Below, piece after piece: positions 9,423 to 18,818 of a stretch of 64,000 bases of DNA. Origin of the DNA: Thermosynechococcus sp. NK55a (GTDB lineage Bacteria > Cyanobacteriota > Cyanobacteriia > Thermosynechococcales > Thermosynechococcaceae). The position numbers were made by a program, and so were the translations under genes. Each line of letters begins with the position of its first letter. The stretch's first letter is position 1. The notes beneath the pieces were generated by a model, which worked only from the letters and a program-made list of their open reading frames with translations, searched no databases and had not been told where the DNA came from. The stretch is from the NCBI RefSeq assembly GCF_000505665.1, contig NC_023033.1, positions 620,001 through 684,000 of the forward strand, read 5' to 3'.

Positions 9423-10256
9423 TCAAACAGTGGTGAGCACGTACCTAAGTAGACGGGCCAGTCCACCAGGCAGGTGTTGGGTAAATCGCCAAAGCATCAA
9501 CGACTGCTGTTCAACCTTGCGGGCTGCCACAAGGTCCAATCGGTCACAGCGAACGAATGCACGACCATAGGCTACCTTCTCGGCTGGTTGCAAGCCTAAA
9601 GCTCGTAGAACTTGATTCCAAGAATAGCGAAAGTGAAAAGTTTGCGGCAGGTGGCAACGTATGACTGGGAAGAAACAGTTAGCAATTAAGTAACGCCCAC
9701 CAATGCGAAGGTGTTGTGCTGTCTCATACACCAGTTGCAGTGGATCCGGCACATGTTCAAAAACATCAATTGCCAAGAGAATATCATACTCTCCGAGCAT
9801 TTCCGTTTGGTAGCGGACATTCGCAGTTTTTTCCGCGCGGGCGATCGCCAATAGATGCGGATGGGGCTCGATTACCTCAATCAACGCATCGGGGAGTGCT
9901 AGTCCAATCATACGTGCCAGGGTACCGAATCCACCCCCAAACTCCGCCACACGGTTAGGAGAATGCTTTGCAACCCAATCCTTAAATTGCTCACGATATT
10001 CCCGGCTTTGGTTATGCTGCTCAATAAACAGGCCATTTAGCAGCCAGACTGGATGACGATAGAAAGCATCAACTGAGGCATCCATCACCTCGGCGTCGCA
10101 TCCCAGAGATACCCAAGCCTCGTCCATCAAGCCCCACATCTGTTCCAAATCTGGATAACCTCCAAAGCGTTCAAAAACTTGGGCCAACCATTGGCGCTCT
10201 TCGAGCTTAATCAATGGCAACTCATCGGCGGAAATCCACTGCGTCAAATCAGCCAT
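9423..10256 (-). CDS. Class I SAM-dependent methyltransferase
   Basis: The product is about 277 residues if the ATG at 10256 (MADLTQWISADEL) is used; an ATG at 10289 would add 11 residues. VAEFGGGFGTLARMIG is the SAM-binding loop, IEVIEPHP ends strand 2, and LLAIDVFEHVPDP is motif II/III. The N-terminal 120 residues are an extra helical domain. Island context suggests O- or C-methylation of a sugar or glycan end, but the acceptor is unknown. It ends 16 bp upstream of the GT4 gene and is likely co-transcribed. Confidence 0.8.
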   Translation of the reverse strand: MADLTQWISADELPLIKLEERQWLAQVFERFGGYPDLEQMWGLMDEAWVSLGCDAEVMDASVDAFYRHPVWLLNGLFIEQHNQSREYREQFKDWVAKHSPNRVAEFGGGFGTLARMIGLALPDALIEVIEPHPHLLAIARAEKTANVRYQTEMLGEYDILLAIDVFEHVPDPLQLVYETAQHLRIGGRYLIANCFFPVIRCHLPQTFHFRYSWNQVLRALGLQPAEKVAYGRAFVRCDRLDLVAARKVEQQSLMLWRFTQHLPGGLARLLRYVLTTV

Positions 10257-10812
10257 CGCACACTTACCCCCCAGGCTCAGTAGGTGCAAAAAACAACCGT
10301 GCCTTCACGCCTCTATGTAGAGTGATTCCGCAAGCGACGCATTCACGCACCAAGCCGTTCACCAGCAAGCGCGGCACATGCTCGAGAAAATGCGACGAAT
10401 AGAGACGAATAGGTACGAGGCTGTGTTACTCGGCAACGGCAAGTGGTTGAGTAGGTTGACATGTCGGACAGCTCATAAAATCGGAGCGAAATCCAAATTC
10501 AGCCACTCTGGGAAATCGACAAAAAACAGCCACAACCAAGATTGACCTTAAGCATGACTCACCTTCCTTTTAAGCATGCCCCATAGGTTACCCGCAGCCC
10601 AGCGACGGTAACTGCATAAATCATAAAATATAGGGGAAACATTCCTTACAACCATCAAAAACATGCAAAAACATGATCAAAGAATGCAAAAACATGATCA
10701 AAGACATAACAATCAGCCGACACATCTTAGCACACATTGTTTGGGTGAGTGATGATGCCCAGACTCTGGATGGCCATTTCAGGAAGTAGGCTATCTATAT
10801 CTGTTGTATGAG
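10257..10812. other. Noncoding stretch inside the island
   Basis: No gene is supported over about 550 bp. It is comparatively AT-rich towards 10600-10720 and contains an exact 21-bp tandem duplication. Confidence 0.6.
10663..10704. repeat. Exact 21-bp tandem duplication
   Basis: A 21-base unit (atgcaaaaacatgatcaaag plus a) occurs twice without mismatch at 10663-10683 and 10684-10704. A partial third match precedes it (catcaaaaacatg). Confidence 0.92.
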
Positions 10813-11037
10813 TTATCTCAGGCAGAAAGCCAATGTTGCTGAGGAGGTTCGCATTTGGCGTGGCAGTGAGACCACCTTCTCGGTGCGTCCCAGGTCAGCA
10901 AAAGGGTCAACGAGAGGCGCCGACACACATTTGCGGACATAACCTCCCCCAACATCCAGATACCGACCTTTGACGGGTTCGCCTAGCATCCAATACAGAG
11001 CTCCGGCCAATTTGCAGGGGATCGAAAAGTTTCTCAT
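10813..11037 (-). pseudogene. Truncated methyltransferase fragment
   Basis: Seventy-four residues starting MRNFSIPCKLAGALYWMLGE and reaching GRYLDVGGGY, the SAM-binding loop that normally opens a class I methyltransferase. After that the sequence no longer resembles one and stops. It is the 5' end of a methyltransferase gene joined to unrelated DNA. No matching downstream part is visible on this strand. Confidence 0.5.
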
Positions 11038-11050
11038 TACCAGCCCGGTA

Positions 11051-12004
11051 TCAGCAGCGGCTATAGCGCTTGCGTAAGCTTCCTCCTAACCCGGCAAGTT
11101 TATTGTAAACACGCTTAACAAATGGTCCCTGAAAACATTTGACATTGCTGAACCTATCGGCCTGGTTATTCCTGATTACTCCTACAGGGTGCACCAAAGG
11201 AAAATTCATCGGCACGCGAGCCATATTGGCCAATTCGCTTGTCCTCCTCGTATGAGTAGCATTAGGACCGAAGCCGATATTCGAGATCAGGTTTGTTGCT
11301 GGTAGGATGGTTAGCCGACCCTCAACCCAATTCGCAAAAGTCCACTGATAATCCCAGGTATCAATTTCACCGCGATATACCGACTCGAAAATGTTTTTCC
11401 AGTAACGCGCTTCGCTTGCATTGCCCACCATATCGACTAGCCAGCCTTCATCGCGGATGCGTGGCCATTTGGACATTGCGATGTCGTAGCTACCGACCCA
11501 CCGGTCACGCCATGTCGCCCAGCCCCAGATGTGCGTGTATTTCGAGAAGTAATAACTGTCGCCATTGCGACGACGACCGAACTGGAAGTTGTTGCCGCTG
11601 ATCATACCAATGCGCTGGTCGTGGCGATAGCGTTCCAGTAGTTCCTGGCAAAACCGGAAAAATGTTTGGTCGGGCAGGCAATCGTCCTCGAGGATGATGG
11701 CTTCTTCCACCTGTGAAAAAACCCAGTTGATGCCGCTGGAGACGCGCTGCTTGCAACCGAGGTTTGTCTCGGAGAAATTGGTCAGCACTTCGCACTCCCA
11801 ATCCACGCGTTCAACGACGGCGCGGGCGGCGGCAACCTTTTCGGCCTCGTCTTGTCGATTAACGCGTGGGCCATCGCCAACCACCAATAATTTCGGCGGC
11901 CTGGCCTTGGCGATCTCGGCAAAGACACGCTCGGTGGTGTCCGGACGGTTGAAGATGATAAAGGCGACCGGCGTGGTCAAATGAAAGTCGGGCATCGAAA
12001 ACAC
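11051..12004 (-). CDS. Glycosyltransferase family 2-like nucleotide-diphospho-sugar transferase
   Basis: A 317-residue GT-A enzyme. PVAFIIFNRPDTTERVF is the typical start of this subgroup, where the usual NR/NNR segment binds the nucleotide. AIILEDDCLPDQTFFRF contains the metal-binding EDDC acidic motif in place of DxD, and HIWGWATWRDRW is the acceptor-side motif of the family. The start could be the ATG at 12004 or at 11995 (MPDFHLTTP). It probably acts in O-antigen-like glycan assembly. The frame is intact, unlike most neighbours upstream. Confidence 0.82.
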   Translation of the reverse strand: MFSMPDFHLTTPVAFIIFNRPDTTERVFAEIAKARPPKLLVVGDGPRVNRQDEAEKVAAARAVVERVDWECEVLTNFSETNLGCKQRVSSGINWVFSQVEEAIILEDDCLPDQTFFRFCQELLERYRHDQRIGMISGNNFQFGRRRNGDSYYFSKYTHIWGWATWRDRWVGSYDIAMSKWPRIRDEGWLVDMVGNASEARYWKNIFESVYRGEIDTWDYQWTFANWVEGRLTILPATNLISNIGFGPNATHTRRTSELANMARVPMNFPLVHPVGVIRNNQADRFSNVKCFQGPFVKRVYNKLAGLGGSLRKRYSRC

Positions 12005-12167
12005 CTTCCAAGATAAAAGGCCGCGTTGGCAAGACGTCGTTAACTGTGGAATATCAGATGTTCCTTATTCCCCAGGCGTATTGCCACAAGCTCGCCGTCA
12101 ACAACCATGTTGTAACGGATGGAAGCAATTCCTATCAGACATCCTACAAAAACAAGTCAGGCGGAGA

Positions 12168-12907
12168 TCAGCTAGCCAGTAACTTCCGGAAATAAGCAAT
12201 AGTCTTACTCAGCCCGTCTTCAAGGGTTACCTTCGGTTCCCAGCACAGCTTTTCCTTTGCCAGGTTGATGTCGGGTTGTTGTTGGCGCGGTTTATCTGTC
12301 GGAAGGGGTTTGAAAGTGAGTTTCGAACGACCGCCAACCAGCCTCAAGACATTTTCCGCTAGTTCCAGCATAGTGAATTCAACAGATTAATTGGCCCAGT
12401 AAAGCCCTTTTAACTCTCCATCAGAAGCCCAAAAGCATCAATCATGTCGTCTACATAGCAGAAACTACGCGTTTGCAAAGCGTCGCCGTAGATATTTAAT
12501 TTATATTTATATTCTCGATATTCTCGCATTTTAACATCTGCACCATAAAGGTAGACCTCAGAAGTGAAAGCTTGAAAGATTCTGGCTTTCAAGCCCTTGG
12601 ATAGGCCAAGCATGTCAATCGCCCCATGTACGCTTGTTTTCGTACTCTGCAAAGGGTCCCGCTGATAGTGCACCGGCGAGGCGGGGCAAGCCAGGTTGTA
12701 TATCTGATCGACCTCGACATAAAGCGGGAATGTCACGCCGTCCCGCATCAGCTCGAAGTAAGGATGCCCTAGCAAATGTGCGATGTTCGTTTTACTACCG
12801 GTAAAGAAGTTGTCGACGCAAAGAACATCGTGGCCATCCTTGATCAGGCGATCGCAAAGATGGGAGCCAAGAAAGCCGGCACCGCCGGTAACGAGCGTGC
12901 GTTTCAT
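12168..12907 (-). pseudogene. UDP-glucuronate decarboxylase (UXS-type SDR) with internal deletion and frameshift
   Basis: The N-terminal part [21 protein letters not shown] plus [13 protein letters not shown] identifies a UDP-glucuronate decarboxylase making UDP-xylose. After FQAFTSEVY, where about 75 residues including the catalytic YxxxK should follow, there are about 17 low-complexity residues (12470-12530). The frame then resumes at [22 protein letters not shown] stop at 12410 and a frame break precede the C-terminal piece [16 protein letters not shown] (12168-12371). Without the catalytic Tyr and Lys it cannot be active. The replacement segment contains a 9-bp tandem duplication. Confidence 0.9.
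12509..12526. repeat. 9-bp tandem duplication at the deletion scar in the UXS pseudogene
   Basis: atattctcg occurs twice head to tail, with further ttata-type repetition beside it. It gives the REYREYKYK residues that replace the deleted catalytic segment. Confidence 0.8.
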
Positions 12908-12929
12908 ATTCTTTAGTCCGTAAAAAAGA

Positions 12930-13755
12930 TCAACGAGTCGAGGACATGTATTCGCCCGTTACAGAGCCGTGCCTGAAAATCATCGGATCGGCATGCATAC
13001 ACTCACATTGCAAATTCGCCTTTTTCATCAGTATGAATAACGCATTCATCATCCAATCGATTCCGATCACGCGTAGCCAAGGTCTTCTGGTTAGCATTTC
13101 ATGAAAGACACTCACCAGCGACCTGCTCATCAAATAGACACAGGTGGTGTTAGTCACAGGCTTTCGGTAATACCTGAAGGAATCGTCCTTACCCGTTTGT
13201 AATTCGTCGACCCTCAGTGCTTCACGTGAGAGTCCGCCTGCTAGATCAACATAAACAAGATGGCTGCCATGCGGGTTTTTTCTGACAAGCCTGTCGAGCA
13301 GACCCGCCAGTCGCTGCACGCTGTCATCCTTGAACACTGCGTCGTCTTCGAAGCAGAGGAGGAAATCCGCATCCGTATCCAAAAACGTCGCCCAGGCGCG
13401 AATGTGCTTGTCCGTAAGCACCATCTCAATGGCGCTGCTGCGTCGCCACCCCCCCGCGCGAGTAGCGCCCAGACGTCAAGCTACGCAGCAGAAAGCTGGC
13501 AATATGCCGTGGAAGGAAGATCGTTGGTAAAAGCCTGTAACGCAGCCAGTCACGATCCAGTACTTGATAGATGACATCCCGGAAAAACGCCATGAGCATG
13601 GTGTGAGGCTTGATCTCGGGCTGGTACGCCACCTCAAACAACTTGACATCGAACCCCGAGGAAAGAGCGGACTGCAGTTCCTCCAGGCGCGGTCGGATGT
13701 AAGCGTTGCGCTCAGCGTTGTGGTTGTGGATGAGAGCGATGCTGACTTTATTCAT
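12930..13755 (-). pseudogene. Glycosyltransferase family 25-like gene frameshifted at a G7 tract
   Basis: The first part (13755-13426) starts MNKVSIALIHNHNAERNAYI. The second (13424-12930) continues with LTDKHIRAWATFL, FLLCFEDDAVFKDD and CVYLMSRS, the order seen in GT25 LPS glycosyltransferases. The frames meet at a run of seven G (plus-strand C at 13449-13455). With six G the frame is continuous over 275 codons including stop. A single added base therefore inactivates the gene, or the tract varies in length. The start at 13755 is chosen because the upstream 64 residues in frame carry no family motif. Confidence 0.8.
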
Positions 13756-14154
13756 GATGTCTCTTGAGGTAGTAAATAAGGCATAAGTTGAAGAGGGTGA
13801 TGGGAGCGGGCATTTTTTACAGCTTGTGAAAGAAGTTAGTGGTTTCCTATTTGAGACCTCTGACTTGCCTACGTTGGCTGCATCCCATACTCCCAAACCA
13901 ACTCCTCCCGGATCTATCTTATCCCCGGCCAAGGCCGCTATCGCCATTTACATGCTCTTCACCAGGCAAAGCAGTAAAAAGTCAAAGCAACAGCCTATAC
14001 TCTCCTTCTTGTGAATAAGAGAGGTGGCCTTTTTTATGTAGAAAATTAATTCTAATCTTAACAATAAAATACACCAAGTACTCCCCCAGTACAATTTTCA
14101 GAAGTGATTTCATGAAATGTTTCATTACTGGCGCCATACTCGTGTCTCTCTATC
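13756..14154. other. AT-rich gap of about 400 bp, no gene seen
   Basis: No supported coding region. Composition is clearly AT-rich, especially 14020-14150. Its position between two minus-strand genes makes it a possible promoter region or a recombination joint. Confidence 0.5.
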
Positions 14155-14999
14155 CTATCTTAGGCCCATACATTTAATGCCTTGCTTCAAAATATCACGA
14201 ACCGTCCTAGCCCATACTTTAAGCAAATGCCAGGGAATATACATTTTTGGGCTAGACAACAGTATAAACATAGACCAATGAATCGGATTGTTAACGTACT
14301 TATTTGAAAAATATTTTGTCAAAAAATCAACAAATGAATCGGACTCAATGTTTCTATATCCAGTTGTCATCTCATTAAATGATATGGTCAGCTCTGGTGA
14401 TGTCCGTAGAGGAATGCCCATTCTATAAGCGCGTATAGTGTACTCATAATCAGACAGATAGTGGGGGAGCAGCCTGGGAAAAAATCACCCACCTGCTTTA
14501 TTACCGACAGATACATGAACAATCCCCGCGTAGGCAGGCAATTGATGCGTTCAGGACTTGACGCTGTCTTGAATGTGAGTTTTCTCAAATCTGCCTCGAC
14601 ACCTGATTCTTCTATGCATCCACTCCTGGTGTTCAGCACTTGCGGAAGTAGCATGCCACGGTACCCCTGAAGCAACTCCACAGCTTTCATGAGAAACTCG
14701 GGGCCAAATGTCACATCGTCATTAATGAATAAGACGACATCATCGTCGGCAGCGTTGCGCTTTAGCCACTCAATCCCCTGCTGCAAGCTACCAGCCCACC
14801 ACCAATCGCCCACACCGCGAAGGACAGTCAGATTGTTGATTCTTTCGCTAACCATTTCACTTGTGCCGTCTGTAGAGCCATCATCAATTAGAAGTAGATG
14901 ATAATTCCTGTATGACTGCGCACAAAGGCACTCTATGAATTTTTCTGTGACTGCACGCCTGTTGTACACCGGCAACAGGATATGCACTAATTCCATCAT
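14155..14999 (-). pseudogene. Family 2 glycosyltransferase with a single-base frameshift
   Basis: MMELVHILLPVYNRRAVTEKF starts a GT2 enzyme, with IDDGSTDGT and a VVLFINDDVTF metal motif. The first frame runs to DFFPG near 14473 and then turns to unrelated residues. The neighbouring frame continues LLPHYLSDYEYTIRAYRMG and then MGIPLRTSPELTIS to the stop at 14155. Adding one base around 14471-14474 restores 282 codons including stop. It resembles rhamnosyltransferase-type GT2 proteins. It is probably inactive as sequenced. Confidence 0.82.
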
Positions 15000-15044
15000 G
15001 GCTTCTCCAGAACAAACGAAAAGTTATCGCCCATGCCGAGGCCA

Positions 15045-15479
15045 TCAAACAAACGAGTAATCACGAGTAATCACATGATTCAATTTGCTCCTATGAGCGA
15101 ACGAAAGAACTTTGACGATTGCTTTTTCATGTAAAGCGGCATCACCTATATCACGAGACCAGAACCATAATGGTTTACCAGGTACTGGGTAAGTAGCCAG
15201 ATGTATCCGTTGGTAATGCAGCCAATTAGAATTAGTGACGGTATCAAACCTTGCAAGCACCAAACCAGACTTCTCGGCCGCTAGGCGCATCGATTTGGGG
15301 GTAAAGAACTGAAGATGGTATGGCGCATACCAATTCATCCAGCGTTTGCCGAATAATTTGACACCCCAGCCATGTGCATTAGGTGTGCTTAAAATGGCTG
15401 TGCCGCCGCGTTTGAGAATCCCCACCATTCCCCGTAACATTGTGATTGGCTGCATGATAATATTAATTACCTGAATCAT
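15045..15479 (-). pseudogene. SAM methyltransferase lacking its N-terminal half
   Basis: The 144 residues correspond to the C-terminal half of a class I methyltransferase: MLRGMVGILKRGGTAILSTPN matches the strand 4-5 region, and HLQFFTPKSMRLAAEKSG matches the usual end. No SAM-binding GxGxG loop exists, and the present ATG (15479) overlaps the stop of the gene before it (ATGA). Either the N-terminus was deleted or the remnant is now expressed as a short protein without SAM binding. A 10-bp tandem duplication lies in its last codons. Confidence 0.65.
15053..15072. repeat. Exact 10-bp tandem duplication
   Basis: acgagtaatc occurs twice head to tail, followed by a further ac. It lies in the final codons of the truncated methyltransferase and encodes its VITRDYS end. 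Confidence 0.9.
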
Positions 15480-15894
15480 CCTAACAACGTCGAAAAATTT
15501 TTCTCATATACTTTATTATCAAACAAGCCGACATGCACTTTATAACCGAACCTCTCAGCCATACAGCAGATATTTTCACTCCACCCTGTAAACGTCGCAC
15601 TCTCGTGCACAATGGTAACCAAGTGGTTCGCCAGAGCTGCAACCAATCTGCAATCCCTTCTTGGAGAGGGATATTACCACCGATATCATGGTTCCAGCTT
15701 ATCGTCTGGCAATTGACGAAAGCAAACGCTGGACCTTCAATGAAAAATGAAAAATAATATACCTTAAAATAATATACCTTCGACGAAAGTTGATAATTTT
15801 CTTCGCCCCTTTGAAATTCGACAAGGTCCATAAAACCAAGACGTCCTTTACCCCGAATCCTTCGGGACAGGTCTGCCGCTTCAGGGTAATCCAA
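15476..15894 (-). pseudogene. Unrecognised island gene with a single-base frameshift
   Basis: The first frame starts MDYPEAADLSRRIRGKGRLG at 15894 and is protein-like to GIADW near 15645. The next frame continues VAALANHLVTIVHESATFTG and ends FDNKVYEKNFSTLLG, stop at 15476. Adding one base near 15643 gives about 140 codons. I do not recognise the family. The AT-rich N-terminal half carries an in-frame duplication (YYFKV repeated). The 3' end overlaps the next gene's ATG by 4 bp and the 5' end overlaps the GT2 gene by 14 bp. Confidence 0.5.
15751..15780. repeat. Exact 15-bp tandem duplication, in frame
   Basis: aaaataatatacctt occurs twice head to tail and duplicates five residues in the broken gene at 15476-15894. 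Confidence 0.92.
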
Positions 15895-16786
15895 TTGCTG
15901 GTAGCAGCTCTATCGCTGGCAGCCAACCGACAAAACACCTCGTAGCTGCTTGACAAAAGAACCTGCCGGAATAGCGGCTCAACAGGCTTACAAGGCTTGG
16001 TAGAAGGCGTGAGGTGTACCCCCTGCCTTCCCGCAGCATTTCAACAATGCCATCGATTTCCCCGTCATCCAGATCAGGCAGCAAAGCCCGCCAGTGCCGG
16101 ATGCGTACCGCATCGGCCCGGTCCTTCTGCTCTTCTGACTTCCGGGAAGAAGTCTGCGCCGTATGAACCCGATAGCGCAGAACAATCTCCGGCACATTGA
16201 CGAGACGGTACCCCGCAGCCCAGGCACGTTGCCAAAGGTCATAATCCTGCGCAAGAACAAATTCCGGCTGGTATCGCAAGCGGTCGAAGGCCTCGCGCCG
16301 CCCCATGACAGTGGGATGCGCAAAGGGTACCTCAAACAGCAGCCGCACTTCACAGGCCTCATGGGTCAAAGGGTAACGCCACAAGGCTCGCCAGTCGCCG
16401 AAACACGCAACCGCGCCGCCGCAGAAATCCGCTTTTGTCGCCTCCAGGTGCTTCACCTGCAAAGCCAGGCGTTCGGGCAGGGCAACGTCGTCGGCGTCCA
16501 TTCTGGCGACCCATTGCCCGCGGGCAAGCCCGATGCCTTCGTTGAGCGTTGCCACCAGCCCGCGGTTTTCGCGACTGACCAGCCGAATGCGAGGATCCCT
16601 TGCCGCATACCGTTTGAGAATGTCCAAAGAGCCATCGGTCGATCCGTCATCGATGATGATGAACTCGAAATCCTGGAATGATTGCCTCAGGATGGACTCG
16701 ATCGCCTCGGCAACATAGCGTTCGGCGTTGAATACCGGCATCAGCACCGAAACGAGCGGTGAGGTTTTCGCAGTTATGACACTCAC
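15881..16786 (-). CDS. Family 2 glycosyltransferase
   Basis: A 301-residue GT-A enzyme. PLVSVLMPVFNAERYVAEAI is the nucleotide-binding strand, IDDGSTDGSLDIL is the second motif, and ARMDADDVALPERL carries the DxD metal site. QDYDLWQRA is the ED-like acceptor motif. I start at GTG 16786 because it overlaps the fucosyltransferase stop by 4 bp (GTGA), the usual coupling. An ATG at 16807 would overlap by 25 bp. The frame is intact. It probably transfers a hexose to a lipid-linked oligosaccharide. The C-terminus is short and may have been trimmed. Confidence 0.85.
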   Translation of the reverse strand: MSVITAKTSPLVSVLMPVFNAERYVAEAIESILRQSFQDFEFIIIDDGSTDGSLDILKRYAARDPRIRLVSRENRGLVATLNEGIGLARGQWVARMDADDVALPERLALQVKHLEATKADFCGGAVACFGDWRALWRYPLTHEACEVRLLFEVPFAHPTVMGRREAFDRLRYQPEFVLAQDYDLWQRAWAAGYRLVNVPEIVLRYRVHTAQTSSRKSEEQKDRADAVRIRHWRALLPDLDDGEIDGIVEMLREGRGYTSRLLPSLVSLLSRYSGRFFCQAATRCFVGWLPAIELLPAIGLP

Positions 16787-17664
16787 AGCACAGTCCACCC
16801 CGAGCAATACAGATCACGCGTGTCGAAGTCATCGACGTTGAACCAACGCTTCGGCGCGATCACGAGCTTGTGCGGCTGCGAATTCAGCCACGCGCCCCAC
16901 CAACTGAAGCTGCTGTTGGCCAGGATATGGTGACGACAGGCGCTCATGAGCTGCATGTCGCGGAAGCTGTGTTCACCACGGTTGTGGTCGATCACGATCA
17001 TAGGCGCAGGGAGCTTCAAATTGGCGCGCACCCAATCGGGGTCGTCGGAAAAGACATAAAAGCGGGGTTCGCGCATGCGCTCCATCAGTAGTGCGACGGC
17101 GCGCGGGTAATAGGCCGATAAATCCACGCCATGCACACGGCGAACGACCGGATCCTGGACGAAGTCTCCCCTCCTCACGTGCAGGGAGACGCTTTCGCAT
17201 GCCGCCATCTCCTCGACGATCTGCCGGTTCCTCTCGTCCAAAGGCTGCGCAAAACGAAAGGCTGCGCGCACGGCGTCCTGATATTCCGAAAAGTACCGTT
17301 CAGACTGCCAGTAGCCGTCGAGATACGCCTTCGGACCCAGCGCCTCAAACCCAGGCCAATAGTGAAAATGCGGCTCCAGGGCATAGCCTTGCGGCAGCAG
17401 CCAGCGCAGACGTCTGCGAACGAGCAAGCGCCGCACGAGCGGATGGGAAAAACTTCCAAGCACCTGCCGCATCTCCGAAGGGGCCGCCCGTGGCAGGTCG
17501 AGGTCGAATACCCGGTGCAATTCCAGGCCCTGGTGCAAACGCACACCATCGAACCAATCGAGATCAAAGCGCAGCGGCACGGCATGCCGAAGGGATAGCG
17601 CCAACCCCGCTGCGTATTGGAACATCTGATTGCCAAGGCCGCCGTACAACCGCACGATGATCAT
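16783..17664 (-). CDS. Alpha-1,2-fucosyltransferase, GT11
   Basis: A 293-residue enzyme starting MIIVRLYGGLGNQMFQYAAG, the GT11 signature. HVRRGDF near residue 170 binds GDP-fucose, and the C-terminal LANSSFSWWGAWL is equally diagnostic. It adds fucose to a galactose-type acceptor. Frame and motifs are intact. The open frame extends to 17811, but the added residues are out-of-frame flippase sequence, so ATG 17664 is used, 3 bp after the flippase stop. GDP-fucose synthesis genes are not in the window. Confidence 0.92.
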   Translation of the reverse strand: MIIVRLYGGLGNQMFQYAAGLALSLRHAVPLRFDLDWFDGVRLHQGLELHRVFDLDLPRAAPSEMRQVLGSFSHPLVRRLLVRRRLRWLLPQGYALEPHFHYWPGFEALGPKAYLDGYWQSERYFSEYQDAVRAAFRFAQPLDERNRQIVEEMAACESVSLHVRRGDFVQDPVVRRVHGVDLSAYYPRAVALLMERMREPRFYVFSDDPDWVRANLKLPAPMIVIDHNRGEHSFRDMQLMSACRHHILANSSFSWWGAWLNSQPHKLVIAPKRWFNVDDFDTRDLYCSGWTVL

Positions 17665-17666
17665 GG

Positions 17667-18818
17667 TCAGCTCAACTTTACACTCAACATGGGAACGAAG
17701 GCTGCCGATGTCCGCAGGTGCGGGTAGCCAACCATGACCGCGCCCCCCGTCGCCAGCAGCACAGCCGCCGCAGGCCCATGCCAAATGCCCAAGGCGAAAG
17801 ATCCAGCGCATAGGCCAATGCCGCGCTCAGCACACTGCCGACAGCGCCAACGGCAGGCGCCACGTATGGCTGGTAGTTTTGTTGCCAGTGCGCTCATCGT
17901 CCATGGGTTGATTGTAAGCCTCGCCACCTCGAGCAAGCAACCGAACACCAGCCACTGCGGCGCGGCATGGTAGGCCGGCCCGGCTAGCAAAAACAGGAAT
18001 TGCGCCGCCATGACGAAAGATTCTATCACCGACGTCATCTGCGCCGGGACACTCAACGCGACCAGAAACACGCCGAGGGTCTCAGCCGGCCAGTGCCGCT
18101 CCAGCACGAAGCGGTAGCCATTGCCCTCCAGCCACATCGCCCCGGTCACGAGGGAAGCGCCAGTAGTCCCGCTCCTTGAAAAAAGGCGGCGCTGGCTGCT
18201 GTGGGGCCGTCGCCTGCCGGGCAGTGAGCCCCATCCGGTAGATGGCCACACGAACGCCCAGGAACGCCAAACCAGCCCCCGTGGCCTGCCCGGCAAACCA
18301 GAAGACGGCGTCTGCTTGCCACAGCACGGCGAGTGTCGCGGCCAGGAGCGGCAATCCCGCTGCGATAGCCCCCCATGCCACGGCTGCCAGGCGGTGCCCC
18401 AGTGCGTTGATCACAGCCCCATAAGCCTGTGCTGTGCGGCGGTCGAGAACACGATGAATGCGGCGACCGCCACGCCCGCCACCAGGGCAAACGCCCAGCC
18501 ATGGGCAATCAGTGCGCCATACCAGACGCCTGCCGCCGCACCGAGCGCCAACGCGAACCAGCCCCAGTAAATCAGGTTCTCCCTCAGCCGCAGCCCTAGT
18601 TCGGCGCCATCGTGCCATTCGTGCAGGTGCCGTTGCAGCCACTGACCCGATGGGTTTATGAACAACAAGCCTGCAAATGCAGCGAACCCGTTCAGGAGTG
18701 CGACCAGAGCATACTCGGAAGGCGGCAGGAGCCGGGTCATCGCCGCAAAGCCGCCAAGCGCGACAACGGCATTCAACACGCGCCCGACCGCGATGATGAC
18801 CGCTTCGCTCTTGTTCAT
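17667..18818 (-). pseudogene. Polysaccharide flippase (Wzx-like, MOP superfamily) with multiple frameshifts
   Basis: MNKSEAVIIAVGRVLNAVVA starts a multi-helix membrane protein. Hydrophobic segments typical of Wzx/RfbX continue in changing frames: ALVAGVAVAAFIVFSTAAQ to about 18425, then VAWGAIAAGLPLLAATLAVL to about 18170, then LVTGAMWLEGNGYRFVLERH to about 17860, then VAPAVGAVGSVLSAALAYAL to about 17760, then AAAVLLATGGAVMVGYP to the stop. At least four frame changes are needed and they sum to zero, giving about 384 codons. It would have exported lipid-linked repeat units. Its ATG overlaps the GT10 stop by 4 bp. As sequenced it is not functional. Confidence 0.8.

Noticed and set aside
10214-10402. 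Plus-strand frame of 62 residues
   Set aside because: It is Arg/Ser/Thr-rich with no motif and overlaps the methyltransferase start.
16163-16681. Plus-strand 172-residue frame over the GT2 gene
   Set aside because: It is the antisense shadow of a gene with complete GT2 motifs.
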